In this document: positions 46,536-58,422 of the stretch, piece by piece
How positions within the stretch are numbered: position 1 is the first letter of the stretch
Layout of the letters: each line of letters begins with the position of its first letter
DNA from: Chiua virens
Taxonomy: Eukaryota; Basidiomycota; Agaricomycetes; Boletales; Boletaceae
DNA length: 64,000 bases
NCBI GenBank assembly: GCA_019787685.1
Contig: JAHNUO010000034.1
Span: 124,001-188,000 of the forward strand
Reading direction: 5' to 3'
Translations under genes and position numbers: made by a program
Notes under the pieces: model-generated
The model's input: only the letters and a program-made list of their open reading frames with translations
The model's database searches: none
What the model was told of the DNA's origin: nothing

Positions 46536-46785
46536 TTACCAAGCACACTGACGGTGATTTACAGTAAATTGGCTGCTACATTTATGTACTCTTCCCATGA
46601 TCACTAATCAATCATCATCTTATCCAAGAAATTCTTGTCCACGCAGCTGGAAGTTTGGATAACCCTCAGCCCTGCAGGCTTGTTCTTATTATGTGTCTTT
46701 TTTTAACCTTGTGCCAAATTTGCTCGTTCGAAACCAACTATCAGCAGTATCCCTAAGCGCTCTACGGAATTCGACGTAGCTCGAT

Positions 46786-49498
46786 ATGTCAGCACACCCT
46801 ACCCTTCAACATGTGTACGCGACAAACCTGGACCAGCAGCTTGGTTATCCTTTGCGCAACCCCCAACTACACAGTCCCGATCCAGAAGAAGAACTCGGGG
46901 AACCTTATAAGAGCGAAGGCCTACAGATTGGTGACATTGGCCACGTCGACGAATATGGTGCATTCAATCTGCTTTTCAACGTCAATTTTCCTCCAAATGA
47001 ATGTGACGACCTGGACCAATCTTCGGAATTGAATCTTCCACTCCACTTCGGTCAAAAAATCCAGCCAGGCGTGGTGTTCATGACGGGCGTCTCTCGGATT
47101 CTGGATGGCGCAAGGTACCTTTACATCAGTGTAGAAATATTGTTGTCTGATATTTTTTGCTTCGTGAGGACGGATGCCCCGCAAGTTTACAAATTCGTTG
47201 CAAAGGCTAACAAAGGTGCCATACTTATTCTCCCAACCGGCGCTATACTATTTGAACTCGAAAGCGAATACTTGGAGATCATGTTGGATCATGTCAAGAA
47301 GCACGCACTTGCATGGTGCAGACATGCACAAAGGGATGTGCTCTGTCTGATCACTGCCGTGTATAGAGCAAGGTCTTGGACTCTGGGATCTTTCAAGAAG
47401 GGTGTCATTGGCGAAGAAATCCGTGTTCTTTTCCATTCCAGTGAACAAAACGGCACTCCGGGATGCACTTGGGAAAGTGCCTTCAATGTGGATTCTCAGC
47501 AAGTATCTCCAGGGAACACGGATCTTAACCAAGCTATTTTCATCAAAGGTTTCAAGATAAGAGTAAGGCTAGAGTTACTAGAGATGCCTGTCCACTGGTC
47601 CGCCCGTCTTCTTACCAATTTGCGAGTCGGATCCAAGCAGCTAGTATCCGGAGCAGGCATCAGTAAGTAACTTAAGTGATGATATATGTCCTACAACGGT
47701 AATCAACAGTGGCTGTGTACAGAGATCGAGTATTTCCCAAATTTAGATTCCCGGCAGGTTCGTCCTCAGATGAACATGAGGTATCCCGTAGCTGCAACGA
47801 GGAGATAATCGCAGGTCGTGGAGCTCACTAGCAAGTCGATTAAACCCTCAGAAATTCCAAGGAAGAATTCGCAGCTTGTCATCACATGTTTGTATAATTC
47901 CTGCCGTAAATTCTCCACGGTGGAATCCTGACGTCCTTCAGATATGCGACTTGAAAGCTTTGACATTGATCATGTCGATTCTGGAATATGTGCATTTGTT
48001 CAGTTCGGGACTATGACGAGAAGAACCAACAGTAAACCGTATGCGAGCATCATCGAATGGGACGACGAGATTATGCTGTAGGTCCATCCTCCCTTCTTTA
48101 CTATGCCATACTGACGGTCTGAAGGCCCTCCGATATCCCCGCTCATGTCACTGTTTGTGGAACGTTCCAGCTGGGTTCGACGTTAGGGACACGAGAAGTA
48201 TCCGCCAAAAAAACGATCAATACCAGCGACATGTCCGGCAGCAAATATAGTAAGTGCACGACGCTCACACGGCGACTTGTAATTAAAGTTGTTCAAGACC
48301 TTAATTTTTCGGTTGGGAGTACTGAATCTTGTTCTTCACTCTTGATCACCTTGGAGCGACGTTTCTCGTACCACCGTGGCGAGACCCATTTCAGTCTTAA
48401 GGTAAGACGGCGTTCTCTAACCATGATGCGGTGTTCATACTGGTAAAACGCCGTTCGTAGAAGGGCTCAGACTTTGTTCAGACGACAACTCGGGGTTTTG
48501 AGAATTTTTACTCTTATCACCGAGAGCATGAGAAAGGGTATCTCGATGCTGCTCTTGATTGTTTTGGGTCCGCCCTACGGGAATGTGGTCTTGACCCTGG
48601 ACGTCTCGCCACCACACGCTTCAATATCGCCACCACAGAGTTCCTTCGATGTCAGGTTCATGGTACATACGCTGAGATCGATAAGGCGATAAAGCTCTAC
48701 AAAGAAGTGCTCCAGTTATGGGGTGAGGGACACCCTGACCGGCCAGCTGCAATATTACTCCTGGCACAGGCTCTCTTGTCTCACCATGAACAGGAGCTCA
48801 GTATCAGGGAGATAGAGCAACTTCTTGAGGAGATTCCCCCTGGTGACAGTCGGAATCGCCAAACCGCGGACACAATCCTGGCTACATGCGGATTTTATCA
48901 TGCTATCAGTGCCGAAAACCTTGGTGACATCGATCATTTACTTGCGAACTTTGAGCGTGGTGTCTATACGCCTCCGTACGGATATTTCGACCAGCCCCAC
49001 CTGCTGCACAAGCTTGGCTTTGCGTTCTGGCGTCGCTTTCGATCATCGGGGAACATTGGTGCCTTTCACAAGGCAATCATGCTGAATGCAGAGGCTCTGG
49101 AAGTTTCTGATGGACACGATGACCAGAAGAACATAGCCGTCTGCCTGGGAAATTCACTTCTTTGCGCCCTTCAATCGCGTGGCCTTGACAGGGATGATAA
49201 CACCTCCGTCGAACTTTTGGAACTCGGAAAGAAGGTTATCGCGATTCTCAATGGCACGTCGTATGCTAAAGGAGCTTCAGCGTCTTCGGAAGGCTTGCAG
49301 GAGCAGATGGACCCGGATTTTTTAGTGGCACAGCTTCGGGAGCAAATAAAAGTGATGGAGAGTGTGGAGGGACAGCAGCAGGCAGCTGCGGACAATATCC
49401 ACGAGAGTTTTGTTAGGCAAGATCCATCGAGAACTGGAGCCGAGACGAGGGTAAGGAACAATGAAGGAGACAGAGCGATCTCACTGGGGGGAAAGTAA
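46786..49498 (+). CDS. T-D: shortened TPR paralogue
   Basis: Eight exons: 46786-47114, 47169-47662, 47723-47757, 47815-47887, 47942-48077, 48125-48249, 48298-48401, 48461-49498 (777 aa). The N-terminal part matches T-A and T-B (LQHVYATNLDQQLGYPLRNP). The region for T-A exons 4-7 is absent, and only the end of exon 8 survives as 47815-47887, yet a GT-AG junction keeps the frame. The TPR exon is complete at its start but ends early (AISLGGK), lacking the last 85 or so residues (the FLGGEGD.KM region and WC end). The first intron is 54 nt and stop-free, as in T-A. It may be a decaying copy or a specialised short form. It converges on the W2 pseudogene. Confidence 0.65.
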
Positions 49499-49691
49499 CG
49501 AAGTGGTAGACGTCGGCCACGCTCTACCACGAATACCAACCCTAGTCATCAGCCGAACCAATTATCACAGGGAAGATTACAAAGAACCTTCGCCCTTAAC
49601 ACCGTCGATACTGGATACTTCAGGTACATATGGAACAAGTCTTTCATGCTTTTTGTACACTACGCATACAATGATAACGCGTAATACCAAA

Positions 49692-51573
49692 TCAGCCCAA
49701 CGTGCCATGCAGGGAAGATTCAGAAAGGACCTTGGCCTTTACCACCGTCAACACCGTCATGGTGATCTCCTCACCCGGAACTGCTGACGGTGTGACAAAC
49801 TTGATCAACCCAAACTGAGTCGTGTACAAGACTTAGGTATATGTTGAGCTCATCGCGTGAGCTTCGCCCCAAGCGGTCCATCAATGTTTGAGGGATTGAC
49901 TCGGAAGCACGTTGGATCGCAAATGATCGTTCCTCGTCGGGAGGAGATTGGAGGTGGTCAGCAAAATATTTGGTAATGGACATTGCACTTTGCCGAATAT
50001 CAGTATTGAGTCTTTCCAAGGTTCGGATGATTGCTTTCTCGGCGTATGCATCCGAGTCGGCAGCAAAGCACTGAACGTCAGGTAGCGCAGGTTTACTGTC
50101 CACGACAGAGGAGTTGATATCCCTGAACTGTTCACTGTGACGTTGAAGACTCTCGTGCACCAGCCATCGGGAGGTCCTAAGGTCACTGCGCACAAAGCGG
50201 AGGTCGCGTGATACATCAGGGAGCTGGTTAATGTCTGTTTGCACGACGGCGAGTTCATCCAATTTGAGGGCGACTGAATGTTTCCACTGGTCCAACTGGG
50301 TGGTAAGGGAGGCAATTTGGAGTCTCGGATGTGTTTTCGGACAGAGGCGAGCTGGCGCGACTGGGTCTCGAAGCAACTCCGAAGGTTCGTAAGCTCATTT
50401 CGTAGATTTTGAACAGTCTTGCATTATAGTGAGGATACCGTTCACCCATGTGGAGGGGAATACTCACAACATCACAGTAGTGGGATGGAAGGAGGTCGTG
50501 CAGGTTCTGCACTGCGATGGTCTTGCCTGCACTGGTTACCATGTCATGGTTTGCTGATAGGGCGATGGAGTTGATGGTATCGGCATGAGTGACAGGACAG
50601 GTGATTTGCTTGCGTGTTACCGTGTCCCAGAACGACACGGCTGAATCGGCAGAAGCTGCAAGGTACGCACCATCATTTGAGAGGGCAATGCAACGCGGGT
50701 TGTCTCCGCCAATGAGCCATATTGAGAGCGTGGACCCAGTGGACACATCAAGATGGTACAGGACAGAGCAAATAGGTGCTTGTTGTCGTGATCCCAGGCA
50801 ATGGATTGGTTGAGGGACAAAACGACACTGAAGCTGAAATCCGCGAGCAGACGACCACGTTCACTTTCGCAGATCCAGACTGAAATCCATGTGGCAGTTG
50901 CCAATAGCTGTCCATCAGGCGAGAATTTTGCTGCACCAACCCAGCTAGGATGGTCGAGTCTCTGCAGCTCCTTGCCCGTCGAGCACAACCACATTCGGGC
51001 TGTGTCGTCATAAGAACCTGTGAGAATTTTTGTCCCATCCGGTGAGACGTCGACGGCGTTGATTGCGCTTGTATGTCCTTTCAACTCGCTCACTAGTTCT
51101 CGACTCTCCACGGCAAACACCTTTACTTGTCCCCCCCCCACCCCCCCGCTCACGACCCATTTCCCATCTCGCGATATTGAAATGTTGTTGACCGAATTCC
51201 CTGCACTCATCGGCATCTCTACTTCCTTGCCATCTTCAACCTTCCAGCATCGAATCGCTCCTTCCTCGCCACCGGCTAGGAAGTGTTTCCCATCGTCAAA
51301 GAACACGACGGAAGCAATATAACTTCGTCCGTCGAGTTCTATCAGGTTCGCGTCAATTTTCTGCTCAGTGGAGGCCCTGTTCAAGTTTGAGTGGTTTTTT
51401 GCCAGATCCCCACCTCGTCTTGGTTATCTCGGTCCGATCGTTTTCCACTCTGGTCGACCTTGTTGGGCCCGACATCATTCGAGGCTTGCTTTTCGTCAGT
51501 ATCGTCTTTCCATTCTCCCATCCATTTACTCACCTTGTTTTCGTCTCAGTCGCAGATGTAACTTGGATAACAT
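49692..51573 (-). pseudogene. W2: decayed WD40/coiled-coil paralogue
   Basis: Minus strand. The first exon (51573-51534, MLSKLHLRLRRKQ) and the first blades (ISISRDGKWVVSGG, AINAVDVSPDGTKILTGSYD, AAKFSPDGQLLATATW) match W1, W3 and W4. After HLFALSC about 13 bases present in W4 are missing, which shifts the frame. A second single-base loss lies near 50320 in the coiled coil. A larger deletion joins the end of the coiled coil (about 49835) directly to the last part of the C-terminal domain (GLIKFVTPS, TVVKAKVLSESSL). An additional 53-nt intron (51436-51384 region) is needed near the 5' end. Three independent lesions make a functional product unlikely. Confidence 0.75.
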
Positions 51574-52557
51574 TGTCGGCGGTTGATAGTACCACGGTAA
51601 CAAGGGATTGATGTGGTCGACTCGCACATGTGCCAATGTTCCCTGATTGATATCCCCTTGCGACCTCAGTGCACCGTCTTATCCCCATCGTTGTCATGGA
51701 TGCCTCCCGGAAATCTCGCCGAAACCGTTTTGAATAAGTGGCACCTTGAACGAGGTACGTCGTACACGTACAGTTCCGTCGATGTTGCTAAGCCCTTGTG
51801 CGAATCAGATGTTCTTTGAGATTACATTACAAGTGTGGATATAGTTACGTCGCTCACGGTCCATGAAGTTTTCGAAGTGAGGTTGGTTTCCGATCATGTT
51901 ATGTACTTGGGAATGAGCGCTGAAATGTCTCTTTTGTAGTTACGTGTGTGTGACAAGCTATGGCGTGCGGACGAGGTTAACGACCGACTCTGCTTGGAGT
52001 CGATACTCGTCTTCCCACATTGCAAATATGACGATTTAACCTGGTGATGAGAACACATATAAAGTGGTTGGAAAATTGGGATGTATTTCTGATATATGGT
52101 GCAAAAGTATATGCTGGGTACTCGGAAGATGAGGTGGGCCGACGAGTCCATCGAAGCGCTCTTGCAGCACGACGATTGATCAGTTAGGCCATGCTCTGTG
52201 TCAGTATTGATATTACGATACGATACCGCCGTTGATACGCACATGCTGTAGCAGTTCAGAATCACACATCATTCACGAGCTTGCTGGACAGGGCATCCTG
52301 GAATTTGAATGACGTATATAGCATACCAACATGTCCTAACTTTCCTGTCATGTGCCAGTATCTCGATGACGTGGACGGAGCAGCAGTAGAGGGTATAGCT
52401 CATGCAGTAAACTAGCGATTCATAAAATAGAAGTACATATGACACTGAATCCACTGAATCGTTGCATGCATGGTGTGAACATATGTAAGTAAACTCGAGG
52501 AGACGCAAAACATTGTTCAGAATCGGCGGGGGACCCTGCACCAACTATATATGTACG
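51574..52557. other. W2/W3 spacer, no gene
   Basis: About 980 bases upstream of W2 and downstream of W3. Only short unrelated open frames; no repeats or transposon ends recognised. Confidence 0.35.
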
Positions 52558-54963
52558 TTACCTAGGAAGCGACGACTCAAGAAGAACCTTTGCCTTGACC
52601 ACTGTCGATGGTGTGGAGGTATTTTTGTCGTCAGCTGCTGCAGGATCTAGTGACTCCTTGACGATCTCCTTTATCAAGCCCAATCGAGTCGTGCAGAGAA
52701 TCTTCTGGCCTCTTCTCATTCCGAACAGCGTTGTCCGACCATTCGCTTCCATGGTAGCGTCGTCATAAATCTGAGCAGGAATAACAGTCACGACGTGAAA
52801 GTCAGCCATCGCGGCATTCCCAACTGACTGACGAAGATGTGCAGCGGTCGAGATGATTGACGATATCCTGGGCCGAAATTTAGACGAGAGCCTCACATTT
52901 GCGGCAGACGTGGACGTGGCGCAACCGGCTGCCACGATGATGTCTGACAGTCCCTGTATAGTAGTCAAGACAAGCGTGTTGGTGTCGATGGGGGAGGAAA
53001 TAAAAGCCCGGGTGAGGCATCGCCAATGTGCAGCGAATATCTGGGATTCTGTGTTGTACTGTTAGTGGATAAGACGCGCTTGAAATTTTGGTCCATACCT
53101 GATTCCTTCGCCTTTGCATACATTCGACTGATGAGCTCGTTCGGCTCTTTGTTCGTCGTCCATGAGGAAAGGATCCAGCACAAGTAACCGTTGAGGTAGG
53201 CGCGGGATGCAATTGGGAGATAGAGGAACATGTTGCTGCGTGGCGTTCGCTCTAAGCGGCGTACCAAAGTCTGACCGACAGAGTCAGAGACACGCAGAGC
53301 CGCTGATGCTTGTTCTTCCACATCAGCAGCCTGAGAAGTTCCGATGACATCATTTGCAATGAGCACCGCGCTCAGCCAGACATTTGTATTGAGCCTTTTC
53401 AGGCTTTGGACGATGATCTCCTCCGCATCTACATCCGAGTCTGCAGTGAGTTGCTGATGGTCAGACAATAGAGGCTGACTGTCTGCGACGGCAGACCAGA
53501 GCCCTCTCAACTGTTCACTGTATCGTTTGTCGATCTCGTGAATATGTGAACGGGAAGCTTCGAGGTCACTACGGATAGCGTTGAGCTGATGTGATACATC
53601 AGGGAGCTGGTCAATGTCTCTTCGCACGGCAGTGAGCTCGCCGGTTTTATTGGCAACAGAATGCTTGTAGTGTTCCAACTGAGCAGTGAGAGTGGCAATC
53701 CGGAGCTGATACGACTTCGCTTCGTAACGACTCTGGAGGTTCACAAGGTTGTCGTGGAGGTCTCGAATAGTCTTCAGGATGACCATGAGGAAAGGACACC
53801 AGTATCGGCATCAGGAGGAACACACTTACACGGTCCCAATAACGAGCAGGAAGGATATCGCGTAGATCTAACACTGCAATGGTCTTGCCCGCACTCATGA
53901 CCATGCCATGGTCTGCAGATATGGCCATGACTTGGAAAGTATCAGTGTGCCTGATGGGAAGACCAATTTTCTTGTGAGTCGTAGTATCCCAGAACGAGAT
54001 AGACGAATTGGCAGACGCTGCAACGTACGTGCCGTCGCTCGCCAAGGCGATGCATCGAGGGTCGTTGTCACTGTGAATGCGCCACTTTGAGAGCGTGGCC
54101 CTAGCAGATACATCGACTCTGTGAATGTGGCCATCACGAGATAGGACAAATAGATGCTCGCTGTTGTGATGCCAGGCGGTGGACTGGTTGAAAAGAGAAT
54201 TAACTGTGATATTGAAATCGGCGAGGAGGTGACCATTGTCAGATTTATAGATCCGAACGGACCCGCAGTTCCACGTAGCAGTTGCAAATAGGCGTCCGTT
54301 GGGCGAAAACTTTGCTGTGACCACCGAGCCTTCGTGTTCCAGTTCGAGTAGCTCCCGGCCGTTCGAGCGCGACCACACACGCGCAGTCTGGTCCCATGAT
54401 CCAGTTACGACTTTCGTCCCGTCTGGCGACACGTCAACAGCATTGACTGCAAATGAGTGGCCATACAACCTCGCATCCGTGTTTCGACTCTGTGCATCAA
54501 ACACCTTCGCATAGCCTAGGTCCATCCCGCTCGCGATCCACTTCCCGTCGCGTGACACGGCAATGTTATAAACATGTGAACTCGCGTCCATTGGCTTCCC
54601 CACCCGCTTTCTATCTTTCGTTCGCCAGCATCGAATCTTGCCTTCGCGTCCACCGGCAATGAAGTGTTTCCCATCAGGTAAGAATGCCAGTGAGAATATA
54701 TCGCCTCCGCCATTGATTTCGATCGCCTTCACTTTCTTTTTCCGCGCGACCTCCGATAAGTCAGCTCTGGTTGGATGGGTCCTCGTCGGTATTCCATCTG
54801 CAACCGTATCGCTTTGGCCATCTTGGTTTGGCCCTTCTTCCTTTGAATTTTGGTGATCTCCCTTAGCACCAACCTCACGCAGGCCTTGTGTCTCGTCAGC
54901 ATTGCCTTTTCTACTATCGATTTACTCACTCTTGTTTGGCCACCGGCGTAATTTGGAAAGCAT
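52558..54963 (-). CDS. W3: WD40/coiled-coil paralogue
   Basis: Minus strand, four exons: 54963-54930, 54884-53830, 53771-53099, 53048-52558 (750 aa). First exon MLSKLRRWPNK. The blades include VYNIAVSRDGKWIASG, VNAVDVSPDGTKVVTGSWD, VVTAKFSPNGRLFATATW and CIALASDGTYVAASANSS. A coiled coil (LRIATLTAQLEHYKHS, DIDQLPDVSHQL) follows, then the family C-terminal domain (GLSDIIVAAGC, ILCTTRLGLIKEIV, VVKAKVLLESSLP). The third intron has a GT donor (GTATGG), where W1 and W4 have GC. Frame is intact. The propeller probably binds a partner and the coiled coil may dimerise; no catalytic motif seen. Confidence 0.78.
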
Positions 54964-55767
54964 TTTCGCGGACAAAGACGCAACAGTGGGAACGACTCGG
55001 AGTGCTGATTATTGGCTCACATCACTTTACGCGTATCTCCTTTGTGTTATGATTCCTCGTGACCTCGGCGCTTATGCTCAACTCAGTGGGCCACTCTATC
55101 CCCGTCCAGTGTCGAGTAGTCGGTGTTCTCCTCATAACCAACACACCATAAACTAGGTCGCACAAGTCAGAAAACTTCGGGGATCTATGATAAGGCGTCC
55201 TTGTATAATTCCTTTCGTGTGCGCCAGAGAGTCGACTCTAATTCTAGTCATCTATGGTGGAGCTTCTTTCGTTGCACAGCCTTGTCCTTCTTTTCCCTAA
55301 CCTTCATTTAAACTTCAATCGCTTTATTCGTCTGCGAGCAGCCAAGTCCATTAATCCCCTCCCCTCTCGCCGACTCGCCTGGTTCAGCTACGAATGTGTC
55401 CGGGAGTTGATTGCGCCCTCCGCATATTTGCAGCCAGTCCTTCTGAGTCGATCCACGTCTCAATTCATTTAGGTTTCGCCACTGTTTCGTGGAATAGTCC
55501 GAAAACTCCTCCTGACCCTATGACTTTTGTACGTTAAATCCCTTTGATGGCCTCCATTCTGAGGTCTCACAAGAGGGTAACGTTCAATCGCAAAAAAATG
55601 TATATACTCAACTAAATGAAGGAAGCGGACCAGACATCTAGCGAAGCAACGTATAGGGCCGTATTGTTGACTCCGTGCGTATCCTATGAGACCATGAAAT
55701 ACAATTATGATGATGCATTGATAACTCGACGCGAGCACATAGACGATCCTCCGGGTCGACGACCTCA
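54964..55767. other. W3/W4 spacer, no gene
   Basis: About 800 bases. The part next to W3 (to about 55160) resembles the region upstream of W1 (CCTCGTGACCTCGGC near 55050 and 28978), so it is probably promoter shared by descent. No gene seen. Confidence 0.35.
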
Positions 55768-58213
55768 TCAGAATCTAGGTAGCGAAGATTCCAAGAGAAC
55801 CTTTGCCTTGGTCACGGTCAACACCGTCCTTGAATTCTTCTGCCGAGGATCTGGCGATGTCGTCACGATCTCCTTTATCAACCCCAGTCGAGTCGTGCAC
55901 AGAATTTTCTGCCCTCTTCCCGTTCTGAAAGGCCGAGTCCGACCGGTACGGTCATCCACCTCCATCGTTGTGTCGTCGAAAATCCGAGAGGGATCAATAA
56001 CGAGAACTTTGAAGTCTGCCACTACGAAATTCCCAATCGACTTCCGAAGGTATTCAGCGGTCAAAATGAGGGACGATATTCTGCCCTGGAATATCGACAG
56101 CTTTGCGTTTGCGGCGGAAGTGGAGGGGGCGCAACCGGCTGCCACGAGGATGTCCGACAGACCCTGTATAACAGTTGAAACGAGGGTTCCGGTGTCAGTT
56201 GGGGCGGGGCCATAAGCTCGGATGAGGAATCGCCAGTGCGCAGCGAACATTTGGGATTCTGTTGAGTTAATACCATCAGCAGGACAGTTGAACGCGCTTG
56301 ACAATGGGTCCTTGCCTGATTCCTGCACCTGTGCGTACATATAGCTGATAAGCGCGTCGACTCTGTTGTCCATCGTCCACGAGGAAAGCATCAGGCACAA
56401 ATAACTGTTGAGGTAGGCCCGGAACGAAATCGGGAGGAACAAGGCTAGGTTGTCCCGTGACGCTCTCTCCAAGCGGCACACCAAGGTCTGACCGATAGAG
56501 TCAGAGGCGCGTCGGGCTGCTGACGCTTGTTCTTCTACATCAGAAGACTGAACGTTTCGGACAAAATACTTGGTTATGAGTACTGCGCTCAGCCAGACGT
56601 CAGCATTGAGCCTTTCGACAGTCTGGGCAATGATATCCTCCGCAGTCACATCCGAGTCTATAATAAATTTCTGAGCGTCGGGTAACTCAGGCACATGGTC
56701 TCCAATAACAGGCTGCAGCTTTTGTGGCCGATCACTGTACTGTTGGTGAACCTCGTGGGTTTGTGATTGAGCGGTCCTGAGATCAATATGTGCGAAGACG
56801 AGCTCGTCTGATACATCAGGATACCGATCGATATCTCTTCGCACAGCAGCAAGCTTTTCTGTTTTGGAGGTGATTGATTTCTTTCGGTGGTTCAGTTGAG
56901 CGGTGAGAAAGGCGATTTTGCGGTCCCGGAGCTGGCGCGCGTGTACCTCATAGCGGATTCGGAGGTTCATAAACTCTCTGTGAAGTTCTGGGACAGTCTT
57001 TTTGGTTGTGATGAGGATGCCATTTCACCATCTAGAAATGTTGACTTACATTGTGCAGATAATGAGCGGGAATGGAATCATGCAGGTTCCGCAACGTCAT
57101 GGTCCTGCCTGCAATCGTCACCATATGGTGGTTTGCCGATACTGCCACGGACTCGACAGTATGTGCGTGTTCGATGGGAAACCCGATTTGTTTGTGTGTC
57201 AGAGTGTCCCAGAACGAGACGGATGAATTGGCAGATGCTGCGATATATGCAAAATTGCTTGCGAAGATAATGCAACGAGGGAGGTGGTCACTATGAATGC
57301 GCCATTTGGAAACTGTGCTCCAAGTGGAGACATCCAGATGGTGAATGTACCCATCGCAAGAGAGGGCAAATAGCTGTTTGCTGTCGTGATGCCAAGCGAT
57401 CGATCGGTTTAGAGATGCATTGACTTCGATCTTGAAATTACCGAGCAGGCGGCCATCATCAGTGTCGTGGATCTGGATAGATGCGTATCTCCACGCTGCA
57501 ATGGCGAATAGTCGTCCATTCGGTGAAAATTTGGCCGCAAACACCGCGTAGTCGTGTTTCACTGTTAGCAGCTTTTTGCCGGACGATGATGACCAGACAA
57601 CGGCAGTGCGGTCATGCGATCCTGTCAAGATTTTCTTCCCATTCGGGGAGACGTCGACAGCGTACACCCCACTGAAGTGTCCATTCAAAGTGCTCACCAC
57701 TCTCTGGCGTTCCACGTCCAACACCGTCAGTGTTCCCGAACCATCGAACCAGGTTCCGCTCACAGCCCAACTCCTATCCCGCGACACCACAATGTCGAAC
57801 ACCCGTTTCCCCACATCATTTGTCACCATCCTCACCTGCCTCCCGGATTCTGTTTTCCAGACCTGAAGCCCGTTACCATCTCCAGCCGTCATGAACTGCT
57901 CCCCATCCTCCCTGAATGCGACCGAACGTATGTCGCCTTGGATATCGATTTTGATGAACTTCGATTCATTTTGCGTGGGTACCACAGAACCTCTCGAGGT
58001 GTTAGTGGAGGTCCTCGTCAACATCACGATTTCTATGGCCTCGTCTGGTCCGTCTTCGTTTGCCCTTTCTCCGCTTTCATTGATTTCCCGGGATTCAGCA
58101 TTCGACCCTTGTATCTTGTCAGTATTCAAGCTGTCATTTGTATCGCTTCATCGATGATCTACTCATTCACCTTTTTCTCGTCCCCTGAGACGTAAGGATG
58201 GTCCAGAGAACAT
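55768..58213 (-). CDS. W4: WD40/coiled-coil paralogue
   Basis: Minus strand, four exons: 58213-58171, 58107-57050, 56997-56316, 56258-55768 (757 aa). First exon MFSGPSLRLRGREK. An in-frame ATG inside the first intron (58129) offers an alternative unspliced start, MNTDKIQG. The WD40 part includes IRSVAFREDGEQFMTAGDGN, VYAVDVSPNGKKILTGSHD and SVAVSANHHMVTIAGRT. The coiled coil and C-terminal domain (GLSDILVAAGC, LCTTRLGLIKEIV, VTKAKVLLESSLPRF) are complete. The third intron (56315-56259) starts GC and ends AG; it is 57 nt with no stop, so retention would add 19 residues. Intact by frame. Confidence 0.78.
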
Positions 58214-58422
58214 GGTTATTGGATGACAGAATGACAGTGGCAAGAGCGAGTGTGTATGGTAGACTCGCAGTAACCATTTGCCTCGTGACTTGGGAACTTG
58301 AGATCAGCTCATACGCGCTTATCCATACTACCCGATGCAGTAAACATCTTCAGATTCTTGCAAGAGCGCACAAGACAGCTTCCTTAAAGTTAAATCTACA
58401 AGAACAAACCGTCTCCTAAGTT

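Noticed and set aside
55616..56215. 199-codon plus-strand open frame
   Set aside because: Antisense to the W4 C-terminal exons, which have strong paralogue support; a shadow frame.
58129..58131. ATG at 58129 as the W4 start
   Set aside because: It lies inside the first intron; the separate first exon is conserved in all four W genes. Kept only as an alternative.
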